Shown here: positions 24,393-36,996 of the stretch, piece by piece
How the letters are laid out: the number at the start of each line of letters is the position of its first letter
Numbering within the stretch: position 1 is the stretch's first letter
Assembly (NCBI GenBank): GCA_023974075.1
Contig: JAMFTG010000120.1
Location: 245,001 to 309,000 of the forward strand
DNA from: Chaenocephalus aceratus
Taxonomy: Eukaryota > Chordata > Actinopteri > Perciformes > Channichthyidae
Length of the DNA stretch: 64,000 bases
Direction: 5' to 3'
The notes under the pieces: generated by a model
The model's input: only the letters and a program-made list of their open reading frames with translations
Databases searched by the model: none
Told to the model about the DNA's origin: nothing
Program-made: the position numbers and the translations under genes

Positions 24393-25654
24393 TTTCTTCT
24401 TCTTGCAAAGTGGGTTCACTGAAGCAGGAAGTAGAGACCATGGCGTTCGGAGAGTTTAGGAAGACGTCTCTCTTCCTCTCCGAGCCGGTTTCTGAGGCTT
24501 TTTGGCACGAGGTGCGACGCGGAAAGACGGACAGGGAAAGACGGACGCGGAAAGACGGACAGGAAGGAGAACATTAGCAACTCAGGAAGTGAAAGAAACC
24601 AAATGGAAGGGTGAGGAATCTTGCCCACCTGCAAAGGCTGTGATAATAATCATCATTGAATCCTGTATCGTCATCATGAACCCACCGACGGCTGCCGTCA
24701 CCGTGAGCTTCGTGAATATATAACATTTATCTTGTCATTTTAGGACATCTTAAAGTTTCATATTATACCCTTAAGTGGCAGCAATTATAACGCATTCATC
24801 AATCAAGTCAAGACAAAAAGCCAAACATCCTCTCGTTCTTGCATCTAAATAATAAGAAATAATGCTTATTTATCATTCTCACGAAGACCTCTTGAGGGTT
24901 TTGTGATTGTCGGTTGGACAAAACAAACAATTTGAAGACCCCTCCTCTGGGAAATCAACAACTCAAACACTGAATAATGACTTGATTAATAATTGACGGA
25001 TTAGCAGATGAGGGAATAATCCATAGTCGCAGCCGCCCATAGTGGATGCATCCACCGCGGAGACGTGGGGGTGTTTTCTGGGGATGGCAGGAGAATGCTA
25101 ATGAGGCGTCCGGCCTCTCGCACCATCTGGCCTCCCATTAGCCTCGTCTTGTATCGGCCACGTTGTTTATGCTCGTGTTAAAATGAATTTCTCTCATCCG
25201 CCCGAAGCCCTGCTGCCTGTTGTTTCCATCCGCGAGTAACCGAGGTCTTGGTCCACGAGTTTCACTTAATGATGTCTTCATTCATGATTTCCTTCATGCA
25301 TGGTGAGTGCACTAAGCCTGCATCCACGCTGTAATTCCTCTGCATGCAACGTTCCCTCGCTGCTAATCGTGAAAGGGAAAGAAGGGAAGCAGCGGAGGGA
25401 GGTTGTGCAAAGCAAAGCGAGAGGAGAGGAGACGACGTTGTGTCCCGCCGGCTGCTCACATCCATCAACGAGAGGTTGGAATTATTAAAACATGACGTGG
25501 TTTCAATTAAAGGATTGGTTTGTCTTCCACGACTTTGAGAGTTCCCGTTATTTAAAACACGACCCGGTGAAACCTCTGCTGTGATCCGGTCCGCCTCGAA
25601 ACACAGAGATAATCTGACACCATCACGTATCAGTCAGAAGCTTTTTGAATTAGA
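24391..25654. other. No gene recognised
   Basis: A short GGAAAGACGGAC tandem repeat lies at about 24521-24562. Otherwise unremarkable. Confidence 0.55.
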
Positions 25655-25960
25655 AAATGCTTTTATGAAATGAACCACTGATTTAATCATTTAATCATCC
25701 TTCATATCAGAAATCAAAAGCACCCAACAATCTTTCCTCTTACGACGTTGGTATGATATCCGCTTGTTACGCCGTTAAGGTATTTGGTTTACGTGCTCAG
25801 TAACTTCACACGCAGCACACGGAGCCGTCTCCTCCGCGAAAGTCAGATGTTTCTGGAGCCACAGATAGATGTTGGTTGGGATTCAAACGTCCCAGTTCTC
25901 GACTTATCGTAGGTGTAGCGACCAACGATCTTAAAGAACACGCAGCTACGTCAGGGACGC
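25655..25960 (+). repeat. Dispersed duplication, copy 2
   Basis: Partner of 22712-23040, followed by one SINE head instead of two and a half. Confidence 0.85.
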
Positions 25961-25978
25961 AACGACATGCTGACTGCA

Positions 25979-26045
25979 GTGGGACTCAAACTTCCTACCC
26001 GCTGATTCCAAGTCCAGCACACTATCCACTGAGCCACAGCCTCCC
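25979..26045 (-). repeat. tRNA-derived SINE head, copy 3
   Basis: Same sequence, with box B changed to GTTTGAGTCCC. It sits in the second copy of a larger duplication. Confidence 0.72.
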
Positions 26046-26849
26046 TCAACCCTCCCAGAGCTGAATCCAGATCAGATGCACGCTGAAGGCTCCTTGAGCA
26101 GCTGTTCTCCCACTGATTGTGATGTTTGTTGTTGTTGTTTATGTGTTGTGTCCTGATACGTGTTGATGCTACACACGGAGCATTTCAGACTCGACCTGAC
26201 CATAAAGGTGTTATCGTATCGTGTCTGAACCCTGCCACTTCCTGTTTAGTCTCTCCAACAGATCAGACAGCTGGAGTGGAACACACGCCTCTGACCCGCG
26301 GGCGCTCGTCTGCCCTTTGCACTGCGTGAGAACCGGCCCTGACTGAAACCATTGATCCCAGTTTGAGATCATCCCGGTGATGCAGGTGCTGTCTGGAGGT
26401 GGAAAGGGTTAAAGTGCTGCCCGTCCAGATGATGGAGCAGCTGCCTCAGCCCATGCACGACGATAAGAACTCGTGTCACCTATAATCTCGGAGGCTGTCC
26501 TCTTATCTGATTAGGATCGCAGAGGATTTAGACGCTTCCTAAATGCTCGGCTGCAGCGATTAGAGGCCGCGGGAAGCTTATGTAACGGCGTGTCTGCAGG
26601 AGAGAGGAGTCCACCTAGACCACAGACTCCTCTGCTGTAATGCACGCTGAGGACGTATATGGCAAAGGGCCAGATCAGGGTTGAATAATAATATCTGGTT
26701 GATATCGGCGTGACTTAAAAACACGGCGCTGGAGAGAATGCTGGAAGTACGTGTACAATAAAAACACGGTGTTTCCGCTTTTAATAAGCGAACAAATCTG
26801 CTAATAGAAGAAGTACAAAATGGCGCGGTGAGATTTCTCAAAGTAAAGA

Positions 26850-27020
26850 CGGGATAATTAGATAAATGAGATCTTGTATTTAGCTGGGAACTTATTTGAA
26901 CTATATTTGACCAGAATCAGAGAATTTGTAACAAAAAAAAGCCAGAAATGCTCAGACGTGTTCAGCCCTCTGAAATAAGATGTCTTTAAGAGACTTCGAG
27001 TGGAACGACATATTCTGACT
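26850..27020 (+). repeat. Dispersed repeat, copy 1 (partner 46085-46250)
   Basis: GAGATCTTGTATTTAGCTGG, TATATTTGACCAGAATCAGA and GCCAGAAATGCTCAGACGTG recur in reverse complement at 46085-46250; weaker similarity at 14940-15000 and 15480-15535. Type unknown; the later hAT at 27032 interrupts its continuation. Confidence 0.8.
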
Positions 27021-27031
27021 TGAAATTAGAC

Positions 27032-27384
27032 CAGTGCTTCTCAAAGTGTGGTCCGCGGACCAGTGGTGGCCCGTGAGCGCCCCTAGTGGTCCGCGAGTAT
27101 ATTGGTAACATTTCACATTTGAAATAAATAAATACATTTAAGTTTCCGCACTCTCGCGGGAATATCTCCGCAATGTGGTGCGCTAAAGTTTCACTTTCGA
27201 TTGCTTGATATAGCCCAGCGCAACACCTTCATCACACATGTTGCCACTTGTTTGTACCATTTTCAGGCGATTTGTAATCTGTTCTAGAAAAACGATGCGA
27301 TTTTGGATATTTGTGGAGTTAGGTGGTCCGCGAGTGTTTTTTTATTGGTTAAGTCCTTGGTGTGAAAAAGTTTGAGAAACACTG
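27032..27384. mobile_element. hAT MITE (CAGTGNTTCTCAAA family), intact TSD
   Basis: Termini CAGTGCTTCTCAAAGTGTGG and AAGTTTGAGAAACACTG are inverted repeats. The 8-bp duplication AATTAGAC is perfect (27024-27031, 27385-27392). The interrupted flank resembles an uninterrupted copy at about 15497-15533. Confidence 0.93.
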
Positions 27385-27694
27385 AATTAGACGGATATAC
27401 TTGGCAAGACTTTACATTTTTGCCGTGCGAGCAGGCTCACGACCCCCAGAATCTGATTTCATCCATCAATGTCAGCGAAGTGGGCCACTTTTCACTAAAT
27501 AAGTGAAGACTGAAAACATCTCTTCCATAAAATGCCAATGCGCATCGATCGATCCCCTGAAGACGGACCGCAATCCATGCACGGATGAAAGGATGATAAT
27601 GAAACAGATGACCTGCGGGCGAACGCCGTGCGGGGGTCTGGATGTAACGCTGACTCAAGGCCTCTTTGTTTTTGACTCTCACACTGTCAGAAAC

Positions 27695-27733
<39 letters not shown>

Positions 27734-28061
27734 CCACATGCTTCCTGAAAGGATGGCGGGTTAGTGTCTGTCTGCAGAGATATGAAACAACAGGAAGCTT
27801 TAGTCTGCACATCCTGTTACATTTAAAACGTTGCATTAATGTCACTACTGCTGAAATTAATTGGAAGAGCGCGGAGAGATCGCAGACCTCGGCCCGGCGC
27901 TTCCAGAAGTGGAAGATAATGCCTGTATCTAGTCAGTGATTCGGATCCACTCCAAAGAGTAATCATTTCTCCCTTGGCACATGTTACATCCTCCCTTTAC
28001 GTTTCATGAACATCGTGCCAGTAGTTTTCCCCATAACCGCGCAAAATACAACACAAGACCA

Positions 28062-29027
28062 GAGATGGTAGAAGTACACACATCCTCAAGTAGAAGTACA
28101 GATACTCGTGTTTAAAAATACTCTGGTGAAAGTAGAAGTACTGACTAAACTTCTTTACTCAAGTCAAAGTAAAGAGGCTTTGAAGTGTCCTTCAGTAAAA
28201 AGTACCATAGCTAGCAGCTGCTTTAAAGAGTACCTGACCTCCCTTTATATTAATAGAACAATAATGTCATTGTTAGCTAATGAATGTTTCCATGGTGACC
28301 AACGGCAACATGACAACGTTTCCATTGGTCCCTCTTCTTAGAGAAGACCAGGAAAGTGATGGATACACGGATCGTGTTCCAACCAATAGGCACGCAGTGA
28401 CTCTAAAGAATAATGACCACGCACCAACCACACATTCAGACTAAAGGAACCAGCTGTTTGGGAAATGAGAGAAGTAGAAAGTACAAGTATTTGAGTTCAA
28501 CATGAGAGAAGTAGAAAGTACAGGTATTTGAGTTCAACATGAGAGAAGTAGAAAGTACAGGTATTTGAGTTCAACATGTGAGAAGTAGAAAGTACAGGTA
28601 TTTGGGTTCAACATGTAAGAAGTAGAAAGTACAGGTATTTGAGTTCAACATGTAAGAAGTAGAAAGTACAGGTATTTGAGTTCAACATGAGAGAAGTAGA
28701 AAGTACAGGTATTTGGGTTCAACATGTAAGAAGTAGAAAGTACAGGTATTTGAGTTCAACATGAGAGAAGTAGAAAGTACAGGTATTTGGGTTCAACATG
28801 TATGAAGTAGAAAGTACAGGTATTTGTGTTCAACATGTAAGAAGTAGAAAGTACAAGGTATTTGAGTTTCAAAACATGTAAGAAGTAAAAGTACAGGTAT
28901 TTGAGTTTCAAAGTGTAAAAATTAAAAGTAAAAAGATCGGTCAAAATAGTGGAGTAAAGTACTGATCCCAGAAACATGGTACATTAAAGAAGTATTTGTA
29001 CTCCACTACCTTCCTCCCACCTCTGCT
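28062..29027 (-). mobile_element. GTAC-type MITE with about 12 copies of the 37-bp minisatellite
   Basis: Inverse copy of 2268-3806: CAGAGATGGTAGAAGTACAC at the left and GTACTCCACTACCTTCCTCC at the right. The array is at about 28480-28915 and the shared unique arm at 28200-28470. Confidence 0.85.
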
Positions 29028-30339
29028 GCCCAAGAAATACCGTACTAACACCCATCATCCTTTTTCGGCCGTAATCGATGAAGCAGAACGGTTTGATATG
29101 CACTTGGTGCTGAAGTGTGCTTCAGAGCTGCTTCAATGCCATCATCTCAGAGTCTGCAGTGGCTTAGTGAGGCTTGCTTCTGAGCGTAAAGGAGGACGGG
29201 CATGCACAGGTCCGCAGGCCCACTGCTCCACATTCCCACCAAGCTAGACGAATGATTAGATAAAAGGGCAGAGTAATGGTGCTCGTGCACATTGGAGAGC
29301 CGGCTGGGGAACGTGGCAGGGGGGGTGGGCGGACCACATCGAAGCAACACAACCTTGAAATGTCTGGCGAGTAGAACATCATCGATCAGTCGTTAAGATG
29401 CTCTGAATCCTCGGCCATTATTTTCCCCCGAGCGAGCACACTCCAAAGTGAATACAAAGGAGGGGGTGTTTCGGATCGAGAAGCTTCGCATGGACGCAAA
29501 TCAAAACGAAAAGATGCTACTGTTGCAAAAATAATATATCCACCTCAGCCTGATGCATGCGGGGGGTATGTATTCCCCTCTCCTGCATATTGATCTGTTC
29601 TGAGCTCAGGAAAGAAATACAAAAGCAGAAGTCTGAGGTATTCAAGCTCCTCGCAGCACTACAGTAATTTGGATATGGCTTCCTTTTATGAGCTTGTGCT
29701 AAGTGTATTCGCTGTACGACTACGCCGTGAGTCATTGTAAACACGAGAGGGTCAGGCCAGCACAAATCCTTCTGGCTCGATATCAAGGATGACACGTTCT
29801 GCGGATTAATAGAAAGTATAGCCCACAGTCACAAAACAATGCATCCATCGCCTGTATTCTATAACACACGAGTGCCACTCTAATCTTATATAATGTTCGA
29901 GCACATGACGGCGCTTCCCCCGGCGGCTCTACGCCGAGCAGAGCAGAGATGTAGCACTTAAGAAAATTGTTTTTGGAGTTGTATTTTCAAAGTGATGGAA
30001 ATCCGACTAAGTGTTTTCAACGGCGAGCGCCGGTAGGTTTACACACAAGGGCCCGGAGCAGAGGCTTCACGTCCGGACTCGCACTGAAAGAAACGGGACC
30101 CGTCTTTGTTCTGCAAGTCACGAGCAAGTCTTTGCACTCAAGTCTAAAGTACTACGCCATCGGAGTCTTGAGTTCCTAAAGAACCCAAAGAACCCAAAGC
30201 TTTCACATAATGCAATGTCCGCTTTGTCGACGAGAGTTTTTGAACGAGAACAAAAATATCTTTGTTGCCATTTTTTCCAACTGGAGCTGAATAGAGTCAC
30301 GTTCGTCCTCTAAAGAAGCCCTATGTTCCCTTACCTGTA
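29028..30339. other. No gene recognised
   Basis: Unique-looking sequence. AAAGAACCC is repeated twice near 30178. Frames under 105 codons lack recognisable features. Confidence 0.55.
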
Positions 30340-30430
30340 GAGATAATAATAATAAAGTAATACATGTTATTTATATAGCGCTTTCCTGGTGCTCAAAGCG
30401 CTTTACAAGCAAGTAAAGATAATAACAAAA
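30340..30430 (+). repeat. LINE-tail-like repeat (TATAGCGCTTT)
   Basis: TTATATAGCGCTTTCCTGGT and GCTCAAAGCGCTTTACAAG resemble the 3' end of the LINE at 61730-61770. No coding sequence. Confidence 0.6.
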
Positions 30431-30831
30431 GTAAAAAAGTGCCAAGCCAGGTGGAAGAGGGGCGAGGGGTTAGTGTTACTTCTTGAAACATTGTGACATC
30501 ACTATGGAACACTCCTATTGGCTAGCGCTTCAACATATTGTACTTGGATAGGCTAAGGGGCGGGACATCTCTAAGCTGTTGACAATCACAACAGAGCGTA
30601 GACGAGAGCAGAGAAGTGTCATGCTGGGGAATTAATAGCATCAGTGGATGGAGCAACGAAAGGGACATTTATGAAATCATGACACGCGTTGAGACATCAA
30701 TATATCACAGGTCTCAAAAGCCTGTCTCTGATTGGCTGAAACACCAAACAGATCATTGCAGCATTACCCATAATCCCCTCCTGTTTCAGGCCTGTTTCCA
30801 AAGTGCTGATTCTCTGTCTGTTACTTTAAGG

Positions 30832-31358
30832 CAGGGGGGTAACTCAATTTCATCTCGGCCACATCAGCATCATGGTAGCACTCAAAGGGCGGTTTTATAA
30901 GACTATATAAAAATACATATATATAAATATTTAATATATATAAAATAATGTATTATATTACATTATTGCCTCTTGGGTTATTATCAGATAGGGTAATAAC
31001 TTCATAATTAAGTCTGAAAGCAGAAGTCTGGGGCAAATAATTGCAAGTCTCTTCAGTGAGAATGTCACAAAATGATTTAAAAAGAAAAGCCAAATTCTGA
31101 GGAAAGAAAGTCAAAATCCCAAAAATAAACAAGTGACATTTTGAAATAAAAGTCAGATCTGAGAAAAAAGGAATATTTTGAAGAAAAAAAATCTGATTCT
31201 GAGAAACCAAGTCCAATTTGAGATGCATTGTGGGACATGTAGTTTATCGGCATGTAACCGTATAATAAACATATTATATTCTTTCAGAGCTCTTGTGGGG
31301 CCACAGAAAATGAAGTCACGGCCCGGATTTGGCCCCGGCCTTGAGTTTGACACCCTTG
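30832..31358. mobile_element. hAT MITE, same family, nested in a TTAA-type repeat
   Basis: Diverged copy of the 12501 family, starting GCAGGGGGGTAACTC and ending GAGTTTGACACCCTTG. It interrupts CTTTAGAT within a repeat whose uninterrupted counterpart is at about 8682, showing the insertion point directly. Confidence 0.88.
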
Positions 31359-31639
31359 CTTTAGATGACAGCAAGGAGCCCCTCCCCACGCCCTCTGAGA
31401 GACTTGGTTACAAATAACTCAATGGAGCTCTAGAGGAGATTCAGGTGATAAGGGGTGGGGGGGGGGGGGGGGTTACCTTGGTTGCTGATTGGCTAATGGC
31501 TACACAAGAAACACATCGTTATGACATCACAAAGTGGCCAAAATCTGATCAGCTCATTTTCAGACAGGTTTTTTATAGAAATGGATCAAAAGAGAGAAAA
31601 TCTTTGTGCCTGAAACTTTCAGAGTCTCTTTCCACAGAG

Positions 31640-32935
31640 GGGACATGTAGAAGAGACATGAAGAAGAGGGGACACATGTTGATGTAGAAGAGACATGAAG
31701 AAGAGGGGACACATGTTGATGTAGAAGAGACATGAAGAAGAGGGGACACATGTTGATGTAGAAGAGACATGAAGAAGAGGGGACACATGTTGATGTAGAA
31801 GAGACGTGAAGAAGGGGACACGTGTTGATGTAGAGAGACATGAAGAAGAGGGGACACATGTTGATGTAGAAGAGACACGAAGAAGAGGGGACACATGTTG
31901 ATGTAGAAGAGACACGAAGAAGAGGGGACACATGTTTGATGTAGAAGAGACATGAAGAAGAGGGGACACATGTTGATGTAGAAGAGACAGGAAGAAGAGG
32001 GGACACAGTTTGATGTAGAAGAGACGTGAGAATAAGAGGGGACACGTGTTGATGTAGAAGAGACATGGAGAAGAGGGGACACATGTTGATGTAGAAGAGA
32101 CACGAAGAAGAGGGGACACAATGTTGATGTAGAAGAGACAGGAAGAAGAGGGGACACATGTTGATGTAGAAGAGCACGAAGAAGAGGGGACACATGTTGA
32201 TGTAGAAGAGAGTGAAGAAGAGGGGACACGTGTTGATGTAGAAGAGACATGAAGAAGAGGGGACACATGTTGATGTAGAAGAGACATGAAGAAGAGAGGG
32301 GACAACATGTTGATGTAGAAGAGACATGAAGAAGAGGGGACACATGTTGATGTAGAGACCATGAGAAGAGGGGACACATGTTGATGTAGATAGAGACATG
32401 AAGAAGAGGGGACACATGTTGATGTAGAAGAGACATGAAGAAGAGGGGACACATGTTGATGTAGAAGAGACAGGAAAAGAGGGACACATGTTGATGTAGA
32501 AGAGACACGAAGAAGAGGGGACACATGTTGATGTAGAAGAGACGTGAAGAAGAGGGACACGTGTTGATGTAGAAGAGACATGAAGAAGAGGGGACACATG
32601 TTGATGTAGAAGAGACATGAAGAAGAGGGGACACATGTGATGTAGAAGAGACATGAAGAAGAGGGGACACATGTTGATGTAGAAGACCATGGAGAAGAGG
32701 GGACACATGTTGATGTAGATGAGACATGAAGAAGAGGGGACACATGTTGATGTAGAAGAGACATGAAGAAGAGGGGACACATGTTGATGTAGAAGAGACA
32801 CGAAGAAGAGGGGGACACATGTTTGTAGAAGAGACACGAAGAAGAGGGGACACATGTTGATGTAGAAGAGACACGAAGAAGGGGGACACATGCTGATGTA
32901 GAAGAGACATGAAGAAGGGGACACGAAAAAGTGGA
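31640..32935 (+). repeat. 37-bp minisatellite, about 35 copies, with many one-base indels
   Basis: Same unit as 8880-9163. Many units carry single-base losses or gains (for example in GTAGAAGAGACATG and GAAGAAGAGGGGACAC), unlike the shorter array. Long open frames on the minus strand (to 492 codons) are simply this repeat read through. Confidence 0.96.
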
Positions 32936-32959
32936 TTTTGCATAATAGGCGACCTTTAA

Positions 32960-34282
32960 GGCGGAGGCTCCAAGTCTTGTCCTGCCTCACTTCCTGTCCA
33001 CGCCCCCATGACTCGCAAGCATGACTTAATAAGCACACTCAGCCCAGAGGCCTCGCATTAGCCGTCCTTTTGTACGACCATTTCATTCATTATTCACGGA
33101 GAGAGGTTTGCAAAGACCCAGCTCAGCATCCTCAGGCGTGACTTTCAAGACTGCAACTCTTACATCCCCCCCCCCCCCCCCCCCCTCTTTCTCTCTCTTA
33201 CCTCCCGTAGATTTTCCATTCAAAGTTATTTTTCATGCAAAACTTAATCCGACAAAGAAGGACATTGAAAGCCTTTGAGAAAGTTGAATAACAAATCTCT
33301 GCTCCACAGCTTCACTTCAAATCTCACTGGACGTTTGTGTTCTGTTTAATATGTTAATATTTAATATCCCCACCTCACATGCATATATAATAACTTGCTT
33401 TATATTTTGGAGAGTCCATTTAATTCAACATGTATATTTTCTACTTTCTTGTTTATTTCTAGTCCATGTCTTCTTCTTCTGCAACACAACACATTCCCAA
33501 ATGGCGATCAATAAAACTTCTTATCTCCGTGTCAGAGGAATCGAGTAACGACCGAAGACGCTCAAAAAGTCCCGTTTTCTTCTCTCTCTCACCTCGCTTT
33601 AGATTTTCCATTCAAAGTTATTTTCATGCAAATCTGTTTTGATCTTATCCGACAAATAAGGACATTTAAAGCCGTGGATTTCGATGAAACTTGTCCGGAC
33701 ATTTTAGCAACCGTTAATCTAAGGGAGAAACGTCTAGTTTCCGCCCTATTTTCTCTCCGCTGCGCGAGGTCTTCTCAGAACTCCCAAAGCGTGCACTCGC
33801 GTTATTACTGAGGATTGTAATGGTAGCTTGTCCGAGCTCTTTGCTTAACATTTCTTTTGAGGGCAGAGACGCCACAGGAGCTCCGGAGCGGAACGACGGG
33901 CTGTAATATCTGATTGCAGCAGAGAGGCCGTGATGGCGTTGGACAAAGGGCTCAGGTTGAAAGCGCACAGCTGTGTTCCAGACTCGTAATGGCATTTTGT
34001 TTTGGTCAAGGGCTTTCAAGGGTTCTCAGTGCCCCCGTTATATGCTTCCCTGACCTCGGGGAGCTGCCAGTCGACAGCAGATCGGCCCCGGCAGTCTATT
34101 TCCAAATGTTCTCTCAGCTGTGGATAACCTCGGTGCGTTCAGAGGACTTGGACATGAAGTCACTTCCAAGTTCTCCTCGTCGAGCACTCAGCGGAACATC
34201 GATGTGCATTAGGGCGGGATTTCCCTTTAAGGTTTCACAGGCTTCCCCCAAAGCAAAGTGAACAGGTCAGCAGCAGAGAGGG
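32960..34282. other. No gene recognised; poly(C) tract
   Basis: (C)18 at about 33168-33185 and the spaced direct repeat at 33193-33680. An open stretch on minus at 33714-34019 shows no known motif. Confidence 0.55.
33193..33680 (+). repeat. Spaced direct repeat (33193-33290 and 33590-33680)
   Basis: AGATTTTCCATTCAAAGTTA and TTATCCGACAAATAAGGACA (the latter with changes in the first copy) occur twice about 390 bp apart. The sequence between is unique and A/T-rich. Confidence 0.8.
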
Positions 34283-35612
34283 CAGAAGTACACACACTCA
34301 AGTAGAAGTACAGATACTCGTGTTTAAAAATACTCTGGTGAAAGTAGAAGTACTGACTAAACTTCTTTACTCAAGTGAAAGTAAGAGCTTTGAAGTGTAC
34401 TTCAGTAAAAAGTACCCATAGCTAGCAGCTGCTTTAAAGAGTACCTGACCTCCCTTTATAGGTATTTGTGTTCAACATGTAAGAAATAGAAAGTACAGTA
34501 TTTGGGTTCAACATGTGAGAAGTAGAAAGTACAGGTATTTGAGTTCAACATGTAAGAAGTAGAAAGTACAGGTATTTGGGTTCAACATGTGAGAAGTAGA
34601 AAGTACAGGTATTTGAGTTCAACATGTAAGAAGTAGAAAGTACAGGTATTTGTGTTCAACATGTGAGAAGTAGAAAGTACAGGTATTTGAGTTCAACATG
34701 TGAGAAGTAGAAAGTACAGGTATTTGAGTTCAACATGTGAGAAGTAGAAAGTACAGGTATTTGTGTTCAACATGTAGAAGTAGAAAGTACAGGTATTTGA
34801 GTTCAACATGTGAGAAGTAGAAAGTACAGGTATTTGAGTTCAACATGTGAGAAGTAGAAAGTACAGGTATTTGAGTTCAACATGTGAGAAGTAGAAAGTA
34901 CAGGTATTTGAGTTCAACATGTGAGAAGTAGAAAGTACAGGTATTTGAGTTCAACATGTGAGAAGTAGAAAGTACAGGTATTTGTGTTCAACATGTGAGA
35001 AGTAGAAAGTACAGGTATTTGGGTTCAACATGTAAGAAGTAGAAAGTACAGGTATTTGAGTTCAACATGTAAGAAGTAGAAAGTACAGGTATTTGAGTTC
35101 AACATGTAAGAAGTAGAAAGTACAGGTATTTGTGTTCAACATGTGAGAAGTAGAAAGTACAGGTATTTGAGTTCAACGTGTGAGAAGTAGAAAGTACAGG
35201 TATTTGTGTTCAACATGTGAGAAGTAGAAAGTACAGGTATTTGAGTTCAACGTGTGAGAAGTAGAAAGTACAGGTATTTGTGTTCAACATGTGAGAAGTA
35301 GAAAGTACAGGTATTTGTGTTCAACATGTGAGAAGTAGAAAGTACAGGTATTTGGGTTCAACATGTAAGAAGTAGAAAGTACAGGTATTTGTGTTCAACA
35401 TGTAAGAAGTAGAAAGTACAGGTATTTGTGTTCAACATGTAAGAAGTAGAAAGTACAGGTATTTGTGTTCAACATGTGAGAAGTAGAAAGTACAGGTATT
35501 TGAGTTCAACGTGTGAGAAGTAGAAAGTACAGGTATTTGTGTTCAACATAAGTTGTACACAAATAGTACTTAAGTACAGTACAAAGTATTTGTACTCCAC
35601 TACGTTCCACCC
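34283..35612 (-). mobile_element. GTAC-type MITE with about 30 copies of the 37-bp minisatellite
   Basis: Inverse copy. The array (about 34460-35555) begins directly after GAGTACCTGACCTCCCTTTA, so the unique arm present in the other two array-bearing copies has been deleted. The right end is GTACTCCACTACGTTCCACC. Confidence 0.85.
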
Positions 35613-36320
35613 TCGGAGAGCGATCTGTTCGATGTGTCGTCCCCTCTCTGGTCAGCAGTAATGGAGGATGCTCGGAGGTTAATCACTTCACACGGCGTGT
35701 CAAATGACCGCGCTGCTGTCACCCGGTTTGACTTAATTCAGATATCGGCGGCCTCTTTCAAATTGATTCTCGCCTAGCTGGAAATTATTACGCTGAGGCG
35801 GGGTTCTTGTCCATCACAAATCACTCGTTGATTTAGTGTAAACAAGCCAGGAGTGACACGGGGAGGAGGAGAGTGGCATATCACCAGCACTGCTACTCAC
35901 TCCTGGTATAGATTCATCAATGAAGCGTAAATAGATAATAGTCAAACATATCCAGGTCCTAGGGGAGGTCTTTCTGTCAATCCAAGCCCCAGATATATTT
36001 ACTTTTATATCTCATAACCCAAGGAAAGTACGACATCTCCATTTTAGAGCGGCTAAAAACTGTTACAGAAAAAACCCTTTTTCATGAAACATAAAACAAG
36101 TCATAAATTACTTAGTTAGTTGTTATTCCTCCGTCTGAGCCATATGTCGTCTGAGGCATTACAATATATTATCATTTTCAAAGCTGACGACCAGCTGTGC
36201 GTTCAGCACGAGGCTCCAGAGGTCTGAAGTTAAATCTCCAAGGATTTCCAAACAGCCGAAACAATGCAACACATGGACAGCAGCACAACAGGAGCTGCAT
36301 ATCTCCCATACAGGATGACG

Positions 36321-36362
<42 letters not shown>

Positions 36363-36389
36363 GCCCGCACGCACGCACACACACACACT
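36321..36389. repeat. (CA)n with CACG variants
   Basis: (AC)n followed by GCACGCCCGCACGCACGCAC. Confidence 0.97.
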
Positions 36390-36948
36390 GTGATTATGAC
36401 CCTCTGACTGGGAATATAATCCCCGCACTGCATCGATGATGGGATCAGGACACTGGAGAGGAGAGGAAAGCTAAATTACCGGTGATTGGATTTCGTAAAT
36501 GTTGACGCACTAATTGAGGATTCAGAGTGGGGGCTCGGGATGATGAAGAGGAGGAAGAGGAAGAGGAGGAGGAGGAGTTATATAGATGTCATCACCATCA
36601 TCAACGCAAATGCCAGAATAATTCGGATTGTACGTCAGACAGATTTGAGAGGAAAGCTCCCGAGTACAAAGGCTGCGAGACTTCCAATGTGTGAAAAGAG
36701 TATACGGAGAATTCACTGCAAGCAAGTCTTTGATACGGTTTCTCCTGCAGCTAAACCAAGAGTAAACAAACATGCAGGGGTCGAAGAAGAAGAAGACAAA
36801 AACACCTGGAGATCCAACAACTTCTGTCCAAACCCTTGCAGCAAAATCACGTAACAGAAAGAGAATTCAAACCAAATCAACAACCGGTTCTTTAACGGCT
36901 TCTTGCCCAAGCACCACACCTCACCCGGACCAGTCCTATCTCCTGTAA

Positions 36949-36950
<2 letters not shown>

Positions 36951-36994
<44 letters not shown>
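36951..36994. repeat. (GT)n microsatellite
   Basis: About 21 GT units, 480 bp downstream of the kcnb2 donor within the intron. Confidence 0.98.

Positions 36995-36996
<2 letters not shown>

Larger units (their letters stand above)
30695..32959 (+). mobile_element. TTAA-type MITE with expanded 37-bp minisatellite and nested hAT
   Basis: CCTGTCTCTGATTGGCTGAA onward matches the copy at 8554-9192. It is interrupted by the hAT at 30832-31358 and expanded by the array at 31640-32935. The right end TTTTGCATAATAGGCGACCT adjoins TTAA (32956-32959). The left end is eroded. Confidence 0.8.

Noticed and set aside
31560..33038. Minus-strand open frames of about 400-490 codons rich in MCPLF / LLHQHVSPL
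   Set aside because: They are the 37-bp minisatellite read through; all three minus frames are open to similar lengths and no unique domain exists.
36486..36854. 122-codon plus-strand frame with basic and acidic runs
   Set aside because: The runs come from GGA/GAA-rich stretches; no homology recognised and an overlapping minus frame is also open.
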